Shown: positions 52,801-60,075 of the stretch, piece after piece
Numbering within the stretch: the first letter of the stretch is position 1
Layout of the letters: every line of letters begins with the position of its first letter
DNA from: Setophaga petechia
Taxonomy: Eukaryota; Chordata; Aves; Passeriformes; Parulidae
Assembly (NCBI GenBank): GCA_024362935.1
Contig: JANCRA010000010.1
Coordinates: 6,006,501 to 6,070,500, forward strand
DNA length: 64,000 nucleotides
Direction: 5' to 3'
Program-made: the position numbers and the translations under genes
The notes under the pieces: model-generated
Seen by the model: only the letters and a program-made list of their open reading frames with translations
The model's database searches: none
Told to the model about the DNA's origin: nothing

Positions 52801-55250
52801 GCGCAGTGTCACCAGCAGCCAGAAAGTAGAAATTGTCTCATGGAAGAGCCTTTTATGCTGAGAGGTTTTCAAAACTGTGGCTTTTGGATAATGATCTTGG
52901 ATGAATAATGAGGTGGGAGAAAGAGTGTCCGAATCAACACTGCATCTGTTGAGCTCCATGACCACAGCACTGGGAGAAAGGAAAGATCTAACAGAGCAGC
53001 AGGGATTGGACTTCACTTTCATGCTATTGCTAAGACTTTAATTAAGAAATACAAGCACAGAAGGCTCCTGGCTTGCTTACACTGTAAATATTTTGGAGTC
53101 TGAGCTCATTTCCTGTGCCCTGGTGTATTTCCCCCTGAGGTGGGACAAGAAATTGTACAGTCAGAGGTGTGTGAGCCCTGCACACAGAATCTGCCCTGGT
53201 GGTTTCCTTAGGCGGTGTGCTTCTGGCAAGAAACTTGGATATCCCTCATGAGAGACTGAAATGTCAATGAATGTTCTATTAGCAGAATAAAAATCCCTGG
53301 TGTGTGTTTGAAGCACTGTGAGACTGGACAATTGCTTCTGGTTCTTTTGCAGTGACTATGACCCAAGGCTTGACAGTAACAACAAAGGGAACCGAATGGT
53401 GCAGTCTCCGGGGTGGAAGAAGGGCTTTGGCCACAACCAGCAGGGCACAGCATCACCAGTGGAGGTGAGTCTTCCCTGCCTTTCAGAGCACACCACTGTC
53501 CTGCAGCCCATAATGTTTCCCAGGACAGCTGGAGGGAGTTCGAGTCAGGCTGCAAATCTCAGCACCTGCTTGATGGACTAATATGTGTGCACTGATGAAC
53601 TTTGCAGGCTGGGAGGGGCTGCAAGTATGTGGCTGTAGAACAAGGTTAGAATTTATACGGATCTGGAGGTGTTGAAAATGGAGTAACAGTGAGCAGGAAG
53701 GGTGTGAGCATCTCATTAGTACCTGCTCAAAGCCACGCTGGGGTTTGAACTAGTCACCAGCTCAGTTCTCTGCAGCAATGGGAGCTGAGGAAAAAGGTGA
53801 ACTTCCCCTGGGGAGGTATGAGCATAGCCAAAGCCACAGGGCCCAAGATGCTCTTTGTCTGCACTGCTTAGCACTTGGGAGGCTCCTGCAGACTCTGGAC
53901 ATGAGATGATAATACCAAGATAGCACCTGACAAGGAGCAGAGGCCCGTGGGCAAAGGATGTCAGGGACAGGCAGGGTCAGGTAGATCCTGCCTTCTGCGA
54001 CAGGCTGGTCTCTCAGTGGACCTTCATTTCCTGCAGAGGTTTATCAGAGAGGCAGCCTGGGGCAGGGGCTGCTCTGCCTTGCCCCGGGCCACACGAGCAG
54101 TGCTGTGCTCTGGTGGCAGGTTTGGGGCTGGCCAGGTGCTGTGGTGTCCACAGCTGTCTGCTGAGGGACAGGCAGCTTGGAGCAGGGTTCACAGGGTGAA
54201 GTTCAGCCTGCAGTCAAGTAGATCATTAAAGCAAATATTTGAGGCTTCATGACGCATATTTGCTTGAGCCCATGTACATGAGGCAAGAGTCCCTCTTCAG
54301 TGCAGACACAGGAACTGGTCCCAGCTGCTGCTCAGTCCTTGTGGTGAGGTCCCTGTGCCCAGAACCAGCTCCAGCACCACACTCTGGGAGGTCTGAGCTC
54401 CTGTCAGGGCTCTCCATCTGGATGGGGAACTGATGGCAGAGCACAGCCCTCCTACAGTTCCTAGAAAGGCCAGAAGAAATGTGCTTGCCTTTCACCTCCA
54501 AGTCATGCTGGGCAAAGCCATGTGACCATGCCAGCCCCACACAGCTCTGATCTCTTGGCCCAGCTGCTGAGGTCTCTGGTATTCAAGTAGGTTGGACTGA
54601 AAAGCCAGGGAAAATTCCAGCCTCAGGCCTGCTCTCCTGGGCTAACTCCAGGCAGGTATTGCTGAATAATGCAGCTGCTGGCTGCAGAAGCCAGTCCTTC
54701 AAAACTGGTTGTAATTCCAAGCGAGGTACCAGTGCCCACAGGAGCTCTGTTAGAGAGAACAGCTGAGCTTGTGCCAATGCAGGCAAACTGCAAACAGCTC
54801 CCCAGGAGCCCAGAGCTTTCCTTTGCTCGTGTTCAATCCTGGCTCGCCCGTGGCTGCTGGCGCTGCCTCTTGGCTGCCCATTCCTCTGTCTGCTCCTCCA
54901 CGGCTGATCCCTGCGTTTGATTCCCACTGGGCATTTGCTGGCTGCCTTTGTTGCCCACAAAGGCTCTGTGGTTTTTCCCAAACAGCTTTTGGAGGAACAC
55001 AGGGCGCTCGCTCTTCCTCCGCTCAGGGATCCACACGGGAGCAGTCAGCACTCCTGGAGCAGCCCAGGGAAGCTTTTTATTTATGGGAGGAGGAATCACT
55101 AACACAAGCTGTGTCTGTTTGCAGGCAGAAAACAGGAGGAAGGGCCCTGTGCTGGGGGCCCCAGGGAAGCCCCCCAAGAGGCAGTCCAACGAGACGTACC
55201 GCGACGCCGTGCGGAGGGTCATGTTTGCCCGCTATAAGGAACTTGAGTGA
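1689..55250 (+). CDS. RBM6: RBM6, RNA-binding motif protein 6 (spliced, 22 candidate coding exons)
   Basis: This is a nuclear RNA-binding protein of the RBM5/RBM6/RBM10 family, which regulates alternative splicing. Joining the exons listed below gives an uninterrupted 3546-nt frame (1181 aa plus stop). Domains in order: decapeptide repeats (about aa 86-285), RRM1 (about 476-558), RanBP2-like zinc finger (560-579), a charged linker, RRM2 (about 692-775), OCRE (about 818-848), Glu-rich tract (975-982), C2H2 finger (C1021, C1024, H1037, H1044), coiled basic region, degenerate G-patch (about 1113-1150) and a conserved C-terminus. Human RBM6 is 1123 aa. The extra length here comes mainly from a duplicated 30-aa exon and an optional 23-aa exon. 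The start is supported by an in-frame TAG at 1644-1646 in the same exon and by A at -3. The main uncertainty is which exons are constitutive, not the gene identity. Confidence 0.97.
1733..3886 (+). other. RBM6 intron with one CR1 fragment
   Basis: This AT-rich intron lies between the first coding exon and the large repeat exon. Apart from the CR1 copy at 2150-2460 and short A-runs near 3190, I see nothing that looks functional. Confidence 0.8.
2150..2460 (-). mobile_element. CR1 LINE 3' end fragment
   Basis: The sequence begins TCATAGAATCACAGAATGG and continues GGAAGGGACCTTAAAGACCA..., then a block resembling GGGCAGGGACACCTTCCACT, and ends in a GTCCTACCACTACATGCACT-like block. This is the reverse complement of the CR1 3' untranslated region. 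CR1 ends in ATTCTRTG repeats, so the element lies on the minus strand. It is 5'-truncated, as is usual for CR1. Confidence 0.92.
3887..5225 (+). CDS. RBM6: RBM6 large exon with decapeptide repeats
   Basis: The acceptor is TTTCTACAG|TGGG at 3886 and the donor is CTTCAG|GTAGGT at 5226. The exon encodes aa 15-461. After a short N-terminal segment (GSQEERFAPGWNREYPP) comes a run of about 20 units of ten residues, D-F/Y-R-x-R-D/E-x4, at nt 4098-4690. Then follow a hydrophilic Ser/Glu-rich stretch, a five-Gln run near 4992-5006 and a motif region with LDFLGRQDTDYRNMEYRD that is typical of RBM6. In mammals the N-terminal region of RBM6 is reported to support self-association. The repeats are strongly polar and probably disordered. 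Confidence 0.96.
4098..4710 (+). repeat. In-frame 30-nt coding repeat array (decapeptide repeats)
   Basis: Roughly 20 successive units of about 30 nt each encode D-F/Y-R-G/N-R-D/E followed by four variable residues (for example DFRGRDGPHS, DFRARDMSEL, DYRGREHSYS). Unit length is almost constant, with slightly longer units near the end (DFRNRHRSRSDQ). The array lies entirely inside the large RBM6 exon. It is an ancestral feature of the gene, not a transposon. Confidence 0.93.
5226..7067 (+). other. Two short RBM6 introns (5226-5980 and 6071-7067)
   Basis: There is no coding content beyond the exon at 5981-6070. Two very short local duplications are visible: TATTGAATTTGAATAACTGC followed by a partial copy near 5690-5725, and an ATTCTCAGGTACTRCTGGAA unit repeated near 6892-6936. 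Confidence 0.7.
5981..6070 (+). CDS. RBM6: RBM6 exon: start of RRM1
   Basis: The acceptor is AACTCAAG|GACC and the donor is GATGAT|GTAAGT. It has 90 nt (30 codons, aa 462-491) in phase 0 at both ends. It carries beta-1 with the RNP2-like motif LIRLGGVP and the start of helix 1 (ETATKDD). Confidence 0.93.
7068..7137 (+). CDS. RBM6: RBM6 exon: RRM1 helix 1 and beta-2
   Basis: The acceptor is TTTTTCCTGTAG|ATCC and the donor is GCTCAG|GTGAGA. It has 70 nt encoding ILNAFRGPDGTPVKDLRLKDYSS plus one base. It enters in phase 0 and leaves in phase 1. Confidence 0.93.
7138..19427 (+). other. 12.3 kb RBM6 intron splitting RRM1
   Basis: I scanned both strands. Open stretches up to 186 codons exist on the minus strand near 11792-12440, but they have no recognisable motif or coherent splice context. 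I see no CR1 of useful length, no tRNA and no clear snoRNA. I treat it as ordinary intron. Confidence 0.65.
19428..19501 (+). CDS. RBM6: RBM6 exon: RRM1 RNP1 core
   Basis: The acceptor is GTCCCCAG|GTTA and the donor is AACCAG|GTTGCT. It has 74 nt encoding GYDYGYVCVEF (RNP1), helix 2 and MEANQ. The length is not a multiple of three, so skipping this exon would shift the frame and remove the main RNA-contact strand. It is isolated between introns of 12.3 kb and 19.4 kb. The donor GTTGCT is weak compared with the consensus GTAAGT used by most neighbours. Confidence 0.93.
19855..19902. repeat. (CA)n microsatellite with (ACTC)n tail
   Basis: About 16 CA dinucleotides are followed by three to four ACTC units, about 350 bp downstream of the RNP1 exon. 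CA tracts near donors can bind hnRNP L in other genes, but the distance makes that speculative here. Confidence 0.95.
22176..22288. repeat. 36-bp minisatellite, 3 copies plus a partial fourth
   Basis: The unit begins TTCTGTTACATACATTGTGA and runs to AAACACCCATA. Copies start at 22176, 22212 and 22248, with a partial start at 22284. They are almost identical (one T-to-C difference in copy 3), so the expansion is probably young. Confidence 0.95.
31489..31540 (-). mobile_element. Short CR1-like 3' end remnant
   Basis: TAGAATCATTGAGGTTGGAA followed by GAGACCTTTAAGATCAAGTCCA is the typical reverse-complement CR1 3' terminus. Similarity fades after about 50 bp. Confidence 0.8.
38945..39019 (+). 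CDS. RBM6: RBM6 exon: end of RRM1 and start of zinc finger
   Basis: The acceptor is CTCAACAG|GGAA and the donor is AAACGT|GTAAGT. Its 75 nt (25 codons, aa 540-564) encode the last RRM1 strands (GTLTIGGKEVTLEY) and the first half of the RanBP2-like finger (W560, C562). Confidence 0.93.
40568..40628 (+). CDS. RBM6: RBM6 exon: RanBP2-like zinc finger
   Basis: The acceptor is CATTGCAG|TGTA and the donor is AGAGATG|GTGAGT. Its 61 nt encode aa 565-584 plus one base. With the preceding exon the pattern is W-x-C-x2-C-x10-C-x2-C (W560, C562, C565, C576, C579), the RanBP2 zinc-finger spacing. The Asn that contacts RNA bases in canonical fingers is Thr569 here, and an extra Cys568 is present. Confidence 0.92.
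41067..41350 (-). mobile_element. CR1 LINE 3' end fragment
   Basis: It starts AGGATCACAGAATTACGGAA, then GTTGGAAAAGACCTCTGGAATC, a CCAAGCCCACCACTAACCCA block and a CTTCCCAGGGTGGCCTGTTCC block, ending near TTTGTCCTATCACTTGTTC. This is the reverse complement of a CR1 3'UTR, in the same orientation as the other CR1 copies in the window. Confidence 0.92.
42085..42153 (+). CDS. RBM6: Candidate 69-nt in-frame cassette exon of RBM6
   Basis: A good acceptor (TGCCTCTCTTACAG) and a donor (AATTCA|GTAAGA) bound 69 nt that are open in the RBM6 frame and preserve phase (1 in, 1 out). It would add 23 residues (including SRAGPDSRGGAEGEDTSAEQ). I do not recall a matching segment in human RBM6, whose sequence aligns without it to the flanking exons. 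It is richer in CpG than the surrounding intron, and its 3' end shares 13 nt (CTGAGCAAGAATT) with the next exon. It is probably optional or lineage-specific. This is inferred from splice signals and frame only. Confidence 0.5.
43240..43491 (+). CDS. RBM6: RBM6 exon: charged linker between zinc finger and RRM2
   Basis: The acceptor is CTCTAATAG|CAGAG and the donor is GCAGAA|GTGAGT. Its 252 nt are in phase 1 at both ends. It encodes a Pro/Gln-rich then Arg/Glu-rich low-complexity linker (QEPRKRDEGRERRPSQEKRR), matching the human linker in composition and in the motif EPRKREEGQE. A nearby AG three bases downstream (NAGNAG-like TAGCAG) could give a one-codon variant. Confidence 0.88.
43981..44141 (+). 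CDS. RBM6: RBM6 exon: RRM2 first part
   Basis: The acceptor is GTGTCTCAG|CGAT and the donor is CATGCT|GTAAGT. Its 161 nt encode RNP2 (TIMLKRI), helix 1 (TPPEVIVGLLAPYV), beta-2 and RNP1 (QTYGFIELE). It is noticeably richer in GC than the neighbouring introns. Confidence 0.95.
44298..44404 (+). repeat. Intronic direct repeat, copy 1
   Basis: A segment beginning TGAGGTCTGTCAAAGGACAC and containing TTAAGGCCTTTGGCTTTTCC recurs at 46636-46748 with roughly 90% identity by eye and one or two small indels. It is in the intron after the first RRM2 exon. It is not CR1 as far as I can tell. Confidence 0.9.
44985..45082 (+). CDS. RBM6: RBM6 exon: RRM2 second part
   Basis: The acceptor is CCTTTTACAG|GAGG and the donor is GAGAAG|GTACTG. 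Its 98 nt encode helix 2 and the last strands (EALRLLKILQNLDPP, TLEVNLATGRR), close to human RBM6. Confidence 0.95.
45566..45608 (+). CDS. RBM6: RBM6 small exon after RRM2
   Basis: The acceptor is TCTCAACAG|GAAT and the donor is GGCCCG|GTAGGT. Its 43 nt complete Arg778 and encode NDYGEHGDNSYYGP, matching the NDSGDHSDHMHYYQG region of human RBM6. Confidence 0.9.
46199..46259 (+). CDS. RBM6: RBM6 small exon: Arg/Gly-rich segment
   Basis: The acceptor is TTACTCCAG|GGCA and the donor is CACAGT|GTAAGT. Its 61 nt encode GRRGMRDRRGGESQRRTRAQ plus one base, corresponding to the FRDRRGGG region of human RBM6. It enters in phase 0 and leaves in phase 1. Confidence 0.9.
46636..46748 (+). repeat. Intronic direct repeat, copy 2
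   Basis: This is the second copy of the 44298-44404 segment, in the same orientation, in the intron before the OCRE exon. The two copies bracket three RBM6 exons (44985, 45566 and 46199). Confidence 0.9.
47199..47290 (+). CDS. RBM6: RBM6 exon: OCRE domain
   Basis: The acceptor is TCTCTTCAG|CACC and the donor is ACTCAG|GTGAGT. Its 92 nt encode an OCRE (octamer repeat) core, with YIYDPDTGNYYDPIAGTYYD showing the repeated aromatic-Asp-Pro units. In RBM5 this domain binds the tails of spliceosomal SmN/B/B' proteins, and a similar role is likely here. Confidence 0.95.
47985..48137 (+). CDS. RBM6: RBM6 exon: basic/acidic region after OCRE
   Basis: The acceptor is CTCTTTCAG|AGGG and the donor is GCTAAG|GTAAGT. 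Its 153 nt (aa 844-894) complete the OCRE tail (REVTIDRE) and then encode an Arg-, Lys- and Asp-rich stretch (RDNRDKKDKGK). It corresponds to QEVYVPQD ... DGKEKKDRG in human RBM6. Confidence 0.9.
49024..49113 (+). CDS. RBM6: RBM6 exon, AEDVFKKPLPP module copy 1
   Basis: The acceptor is GATTTTTCAG|AATG and the donor is GGCCTG|GTAAGG. Its 90 nt are in phase 0 at both ends. It encodes a 30-aa module centred on AEDVFKKPLPPSVKK, which occurs once in human RBM6. It is a tandem duplicate of the exon at 49795-49884, with 22 of 30 residues and about 73 of 90 bases identical by hand alignment. Confidence 0.9.
49795..49884 (+). CDS. RBM6: RBM6 exon, AEDVFKKPLPP module copy 2
   Basis: The acceptor is ACTGTTTCAG|ACTG and the donor is GCCCCA|GTAAGT. 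Its 90 nt are in phase 0 at both ends. Residues KKEESAAP followed by the next exon's PKVVNPLIG match the human order KKEES ... PKVVNPLIG, so this copy is probably the direct counterpart of the human exon. Being phase-neutral, either copy can be included or skipped without a frameshift. Confidence 0.92.
50527..50799 (+). CDS. RBM6: RBM6 exon: acidic tract and C2H2 zinc finger
   Basis: The acceptor is CTTCCCTCAG|CCCA and the donor is CACAAG|GTATGG. Its 273 nt (aa 955-1045) encode the conserved PKVVNPLIGLLGEYGGDSD, eight consecutive Glu, a Pro-rich linker, [20 protein letters not shown] and a C2H2 finger C1021-x2-C1024-x12-H1037-x6-H1044. The antisense strand is also open here for 226 codons, which I regard as a shadow of this GC-rich exon. 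Confidence 0.96.
51355..51429 (+). CDS. RBM6: RBM6 exon: helix after the C2H2 finger
   Basis: The acceptor is CTCCTTCCAG|CAAA and the donor is CGTGAG|GTGCGT. Its 75 nt (25 codons) encode QNLEIHMKIKRSEQELAYLE and KRERE, near-identical to human RBM6 and likely helical. Confidence 0.95.
52028..52125 (+). CDS. RBM6: RBM6 exon: basic region before the G-patch
   Basis: The donor is GAGAG|GTAATG. The acceptor is TTGGGAAG|GGGA at 52027, poor next to the usual pyrimidine-AG, but the alignment GRHKDKGNDRREK to human GKFKGRGNDRREK requires it. The next AG would read into a stop. Its 98 nt encode this basic stretch and SPERKRLRYDRDSE. Confidence 0.88.
53353..53464 (+). CDS. RBM6: RBM6 exon: degenerate G-patch
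   Basis: The acceptor is TTCTTTTGCAG|TGAC and the donor is GTGGAG|GTGAGT. Its 112 nt encode aa 1103-1140. GNRMVQSPGWKKGFGHNQQG fits a G-patch (G-x-x-hydrophobic, GW-K-x-G-x-G). The consensus GLG after GSG/GTG is missing and the motif is shorter than in RBM5. G-patch motifs in this family activate DEAH helicases such as DHX15. Confidence 0.92.
55125..55250 (+). CDS. RBM6: RBM6 last coding exon and stop codon
   Basis: The acceptor is CTGTTTGCAG|GCAG and the stop is TGA at 55248-55250. It encodes 41 residues ending QSNETYRDAVRRVMFARYKE-L-E, which differs from the human C-terminus only at the last residue as far as I recall. This is the strongest single identifier of the gene. Confidence 0.97.
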   Translation, partial: AENRRKGPVLGAPGKPPKRQSNETYRDAVRRVMFARYKELE

Positions 55251-55430
55251 ACGGTGGAGCAACCCCAGATCTGTCTCTCTCCATCTCCATCTCTTTCTGT
55301 GTCATGTTCTTTTGTTCTTTTGAAGGTTTGGTCTTCTTCTTTTTTTTTTTTTTTTTTTTGTTGTTTTTTGAATTGTTACAGGTTTTGCTGCTAGAATTTT
55401 TTTAATAAAACTGAAAATTTGTCAGTGGTT
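55251..55430 (+). other. RBM6: RBM6 3' untranslated region
   Basis: This short 3'UTR begins after the TGA. It is rich in T, with a run of 20 T at 55340-55359 followed by a GTTG/T6 stretch, and it ends just downstream of the AATAAA. The 3' boundary is approximate, inferred from the poly(A) signal and the following GT-rich sequence. Confidence 0.8.
55404..55409 (+). terminator. Canonical poly(A) signal AATAAA
   Basis: AATAAA lies 154 nt after the stop codon. It is followed within about 20-35 nt by a GT-rich segment (GTCAGTGGTTGTCTTGTGG), a normal arrangement for cleavage and polyadenylation. Cleavage is expected near 55425. Confidence 0.85.
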
Positions 55431-58400
55431 GTCTTGTGGCTAAAGCTGTGTGTTTTAAAAGCATGGTGCTTTGAAAGGTTCCCATTGTGTTTTGCTCTCT
55501 GCTGCTGAGGTCACTGGAAGTTGCTGCTGTGCCAGTGGGACTGGAACAGGTTTGGTTGCTTGGAGACCCTACCAGTGGTGCCACTGTCCTGTAGCGTGTT
55601 CCCTGTCATCTCAGGGACAGAGACCCCTGGTGCCATGTAGTCTGTGTCTGGGTGGGAGCTGGGAGCAGGAGATGGCCCCAAGGCCTGGGAGGAATTTTGG
55701 AGCAGGAGTGATCTCTGTGGGATTCATCCTGGCAACTGATGAGGTTGGGGTTCAATTACCAGCAGGAGCTTAACAGCTGAAGGTGACCTCATTAGTGCTG
55801 GGCATTCCACGTGGATGGGCTGGATCTGGTGGCAGTGTTGTGTGGGACCCTCGTGGGGATATTGCCATGCTGGTCCAGGGTGTCAGGGGAACACAGGAAA
55901 AGCCAGGGAGGTGCTGCTGGCCTGCTGTGGGGAGGTGTGGAGGCACCTCCTGGGCAGGAATTTGTAGCAGGGGCAGTTTGACCAAAGCACAGGAAAGTTT
56001 GAGTGTGTGAGCAGAGCAGGGGACAGGGGTGAGTGTGGCATGCAGGGATAAGGATGATGCCAATGGCCCTGGCTGGTGGGAGCTGATCTTGTGCCTGATG
56101 GGGAGCTGGTGCCCACCACCACCTTCCTGTTCATGTGGCAGAGAGCAGGGCCTGACACTGCTTTCAAACACTCCAAAGAAGGGAAAGCAGGAGATGTGGA
56201 AGCTGAAGACAGCAGGATTTGGAGGTGAAGAGCCACCTGCAAGAGCTGAGAACTTCCAGAGGCAGCAGAAGACCTGTCCAAGTTGTGTTTCCTTGTCTCT
56301 GGCAGTGCCAGAGGAGTGTGGTGGACTCCTTTGCAGTATTGTGGCCCCTGGTGCTGCACCCAGGGCTGGTGGAGGTGTGCATGGTGCTGGTGAGTACATG
56401 AGGGCCTTCCATCCTCCTGGGAGCCCCAGGCATGTCAGGGATGGGTGAGGAAGGTGATGGGCTCCTGGGGATGAACTCCCACACAGGGAGAATAAATGGT
56501 GGCATAACAAGCTGGTGCTGTCAAGTCTGGAATTTATCCATGCACAAAGGGGGAAGAAATATGACTGTGATGGAGCATCATTTTCAGGGAGGGAAGAGGG
56601 GAATCTGGGTGCAGGCTGGATGCTGGAGCTCAGGCTGTCCTGCACCTGAGTGTGTCAGACACCTGGGTGTGCCAAAAATGAGCACCCACAGAACACCAAG
56701 ATGCCCAGAGGGAGCCTTCACAGCTGCCAAACGTGAGAACTCATTAGCTGATTTTATTAATTTGCTAAGTGGGTACATGCATCTTAGTTAGAGCATGTTA
56801 ACGACTGATAATACGTGATTAATTAGAAGATAATAAAGCAGATAAATGTAAGAGCAGCTTCCCTTGGACAGATGGACCACACTAAATAATGTGTGTTCCT
56901 TGGCTTAGTCGTGTGCTTGCTTGCTTCTAATCTGTGATGTGCATGTCTGAAAGGAGAAGCAACACAACACTTTCCTTGCAGGCCCATTGCCAGGGCTTAA
57001 GTCGGGAACAGAAGAGGAGCAGGAACAGACTGCTGTGAAAATGAGAAAAAACGTAATTAAAAATATCTACTTTCAGAATGTATCCATCTCAAATAGAGAG
57101 AAATCCTTTTTCTGTCTGTGGTGGTGGATATACCTCCCGTTATTTGCATTAATCATAGAAATACTTGGTGTGTTTGCTTCTACTATTTTGATGATCATAG
57201 TAAATGTTTATGGGAAATCAGGAAAATTGTTTGTGTCATAAGAGGTCAGAGCAACACAGTGTTATTCCCACAGGTGTGGGATTTCTGGGGATGGGCTGTG
57301 TGTGGCTTGGGAACACCTGAACTGTAGGAGATATTCTGGAAAATCAAGGTGTCCCCTGGATAGATACTGACTTAATTCCTGGAAACTCCACTTCCCCAAG
57401 TTATTCCAGAGTGAGCTCCAGTGTATTCCTTTGAAGATGTGTGTGTATAGACTGTACACACATCTCTCCATAGGCATGGCATCCACCCATGCTGTGCATC
57501 TGCAGGGGGATATCCAGGGTTAGGGGACATGGAGCCCTCCTCTGGGGCTGGTTGAGGTGACTGGAACGAGGTTATTCACAAACTGGAACAGACAAATGGA
57601 GTGAGAAGCTGAAAGCATTACAAAGAAGCACCAAACCAGAAAACATCATGTTCTCTGGGGAAAAACAGCAGTGTAGTTGGTGATGCAGAAAGCCCAACTA
57701 TTTATCCTTGGTGCAGTGGTTTTGATGTCTTTAATATTTTTTAAAGGATGGTAACCCAAAGCCATGGTTGAATTGCAGCTACCTTTACATCTTATAACTC
57801 TTTTACTTTTATTTCAGAGATTACTCACCACACAGCTTCTGCTGTGCCTGTGCTCAGCACATTGCCTTGTGTGCCATCCTGTGGCGATGGGTATGGCTCA
57901 AGTTACAATTTATTTTTATTTTTGGAAGGTCCTAATAAGAGGATTGGAGCAACTCACAGGGTAAGTCCTGTGGGCAGTTGCTTGGTGTGCAGATGTTACA
58001 CACAGGAGGAGGACTGGGGTGACCCATGACCAGCACTAAGGTTGGGGTGAATGGAGCTGTGCGTACAAAATGCCCAGGGAGAAAAGGCAGAACAAGGGGG
58101 TTAAAGGAATTATTTAATTTAAAAAGAACAGGCAACAGGAATTTTGGACTGTGAGTGGAACCAAAGGAGAGGTTAAATCCATAATTTAGAGGGTTGGAGG
58201 CACTTCTGCCTTGACCCCTGCCCAAGGGAGTGTTGATCTCTGAGCTCTATCAGTCACACATGTTGGGATGCAGGAGGCTGCTTCAGACATCTGAGAGGTT
58301 CTGGAGCAAGAGCTTCTTTTTTCCACCCTTTTCCAATGTAAAGCAAGTAGGTAATCTTAGATTTCCAATATTTATTCATATTAATATTGATACAGCAGTG

Positions 58401-60075
58401 ACTCAGGCCCTTTTCAGTGAAACATATTTATGTAAAGAGCTGGAGCTGTGCTTTGTAAATAGAAAAACAACAGTAAGTTGGGCTGAGGGAAGTGTTTGTA
58501 AAAGGGAAGAAGAGACAGAAGCCAGGGAATGCACTTCCCTCTGCAGCAGTGACCTACCTCAGGGAGAGGGGGGTGCTGGAAGGAAGACAAGGCTGGGGGT
58601 CACCCCTCAGATACCAGATGAATATGATGAACAATTTTGCTCATTTCATGTTTTAAGGATTGAGAAACAGAAGTTCAGTGTTCAGAGGAGGTTGTTGCTC
58701 AAATCATGCCCTCGTTTTAATGTAGGTTTTCCATTTCCTTATTTATCCATATCCATACAAAGACCATTCTGTTCTTTGTTCCTATACTGGGGACATTAAT
58801 GCTTTCAAATGTCACCAAGTATAATCTTTGTGAAGCTGCACTTTAATGGACTTCCTTCTGGTAGCACAAAGCTTCAAAGGAAGATGAATGACACTACAGT
58901 CAGTCACACAGTGCCCAGAATAGCTGGGATAAGCATGGACACAATTGTCCAAGCTTCATGTGGATTTTTCTTGCCAGCACATTTTGAATGGGTTGTGGTC
59001 TGGTCAAGCTACTGCTGGTGGGTGTGTGGGTCTGTGCTGCTCTGCCCTTTCTGCAGCCTGGGGGAGGCCAGTCCTGTCCAGCTGTTAAAGTTAAAGCACC
59101 TCTGTCCCTGTGGAGTGCTTGGGAGTGCTGTGAGGAAGCCGGGAATGTGAGCACTGCCCCCCAGGGACAGAGTCCCCTCTCCCACACAATGGAAGGATGG
59201 GCTGGTCCAGAAAAGGCAGAGGGCTGGATCACAGCTTGGAGCTCAGCCTGGAGCTGCCCCAGCCACCACCCCACAGGCACTGCTGCTGCTGCTGCAGACA
59301 TCCAGTGAGCATCTCCCACCCAGCACATCCCTCTGCCCACCTGCAGCAGGATCCCACCCTGCCCCACACTGGGCTCCATCACCAGGGAAGGAGAGGATCA
59401 GCCTGGGGAGCTGAGCACCTGTGTTGGGGTGGTTTGGACTCCTGTTTAAGGAGGAGCAGCTGCAGGAGCAGGGTCACCCTACCTGGTCACAACAAGCTGG
59501 CAGCAAAGCTGCCTGTACCTCCTGTCCAAGGTCCACCCATGACCTGGGGCTGCCCAGCTCAGCCTGAATTGGGCCAGGACAGAAGGCTGGAGCTGCAGCA
59601 CAGCTTGAGAGAGGGCTCCCAGCACTGACCCAGCCTTAAATGGAGCTCCCAGTCCAGTGGGCAGCAGGTGGGTGCATGGGGGCTCACCTGAGGCCACTTA
59701 GCACCTCCAGGGCCTCAGCAGAGTCTTGGTAACACCCTTGGGTCCTTCTCTTTCTGAGGTGTAGGAGAGGGGCCAGCAGCTCTTGCGCAGACAGGAAAGT
59801 CCCTTTTCAACCAAAGTTCTGTTGGGCTGTGCCTGATCCATTAATTTGGCTCTGGGGTGCACTTCTGAAATCCAGCTCACAACTTCCCCCACGTTTGGAT
59901 TGTGTCCTGGAGCAGCTCAGGAGAGGCCTGGCTTGGGCCAGTATCAACCAGATTCCTTTCAGATGAAACCAAACCCAATATGCTCCAGGAATGCACCTCA
60001 TGCTCCCCAGCCACTGATGGGCGTTCAGGCTGCAGGATCAGCCCAGAGCCTGTCTGGAGCTAAAAAACACCTTGT

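Larger units (their letters stand above)
43492..55124 (+). other. Introns of the 3' half of RBM6
   Basis: Fourteen introns of about 0.5-1.7 kb separate the exons listed individually. The only structured content I found is the intronic direct repeat (44298-44404 and 46636-46748) and an exon-like stretch at 47854-47932. The largest intron, 53465-55124, shows nothing recognisable. Confidence 0.7.

Noticed and set aside
55770..56645. Minus-strand open frame of 291 codons downstream of RBM6
   Set aside because: It is the longest non-RBM6 frame, but its composition is Ser/Pro/Leu low-complexity with no recognisable domain. Other frames are also open over much of the interval, and I saw no plausible splice or promoter context.
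58230..58799. Plus-strand open frame of 189 codons
   Set aside because: No family motif, uneven composition and no exon boundaries. Frames of this size occur several times by chance in this window.
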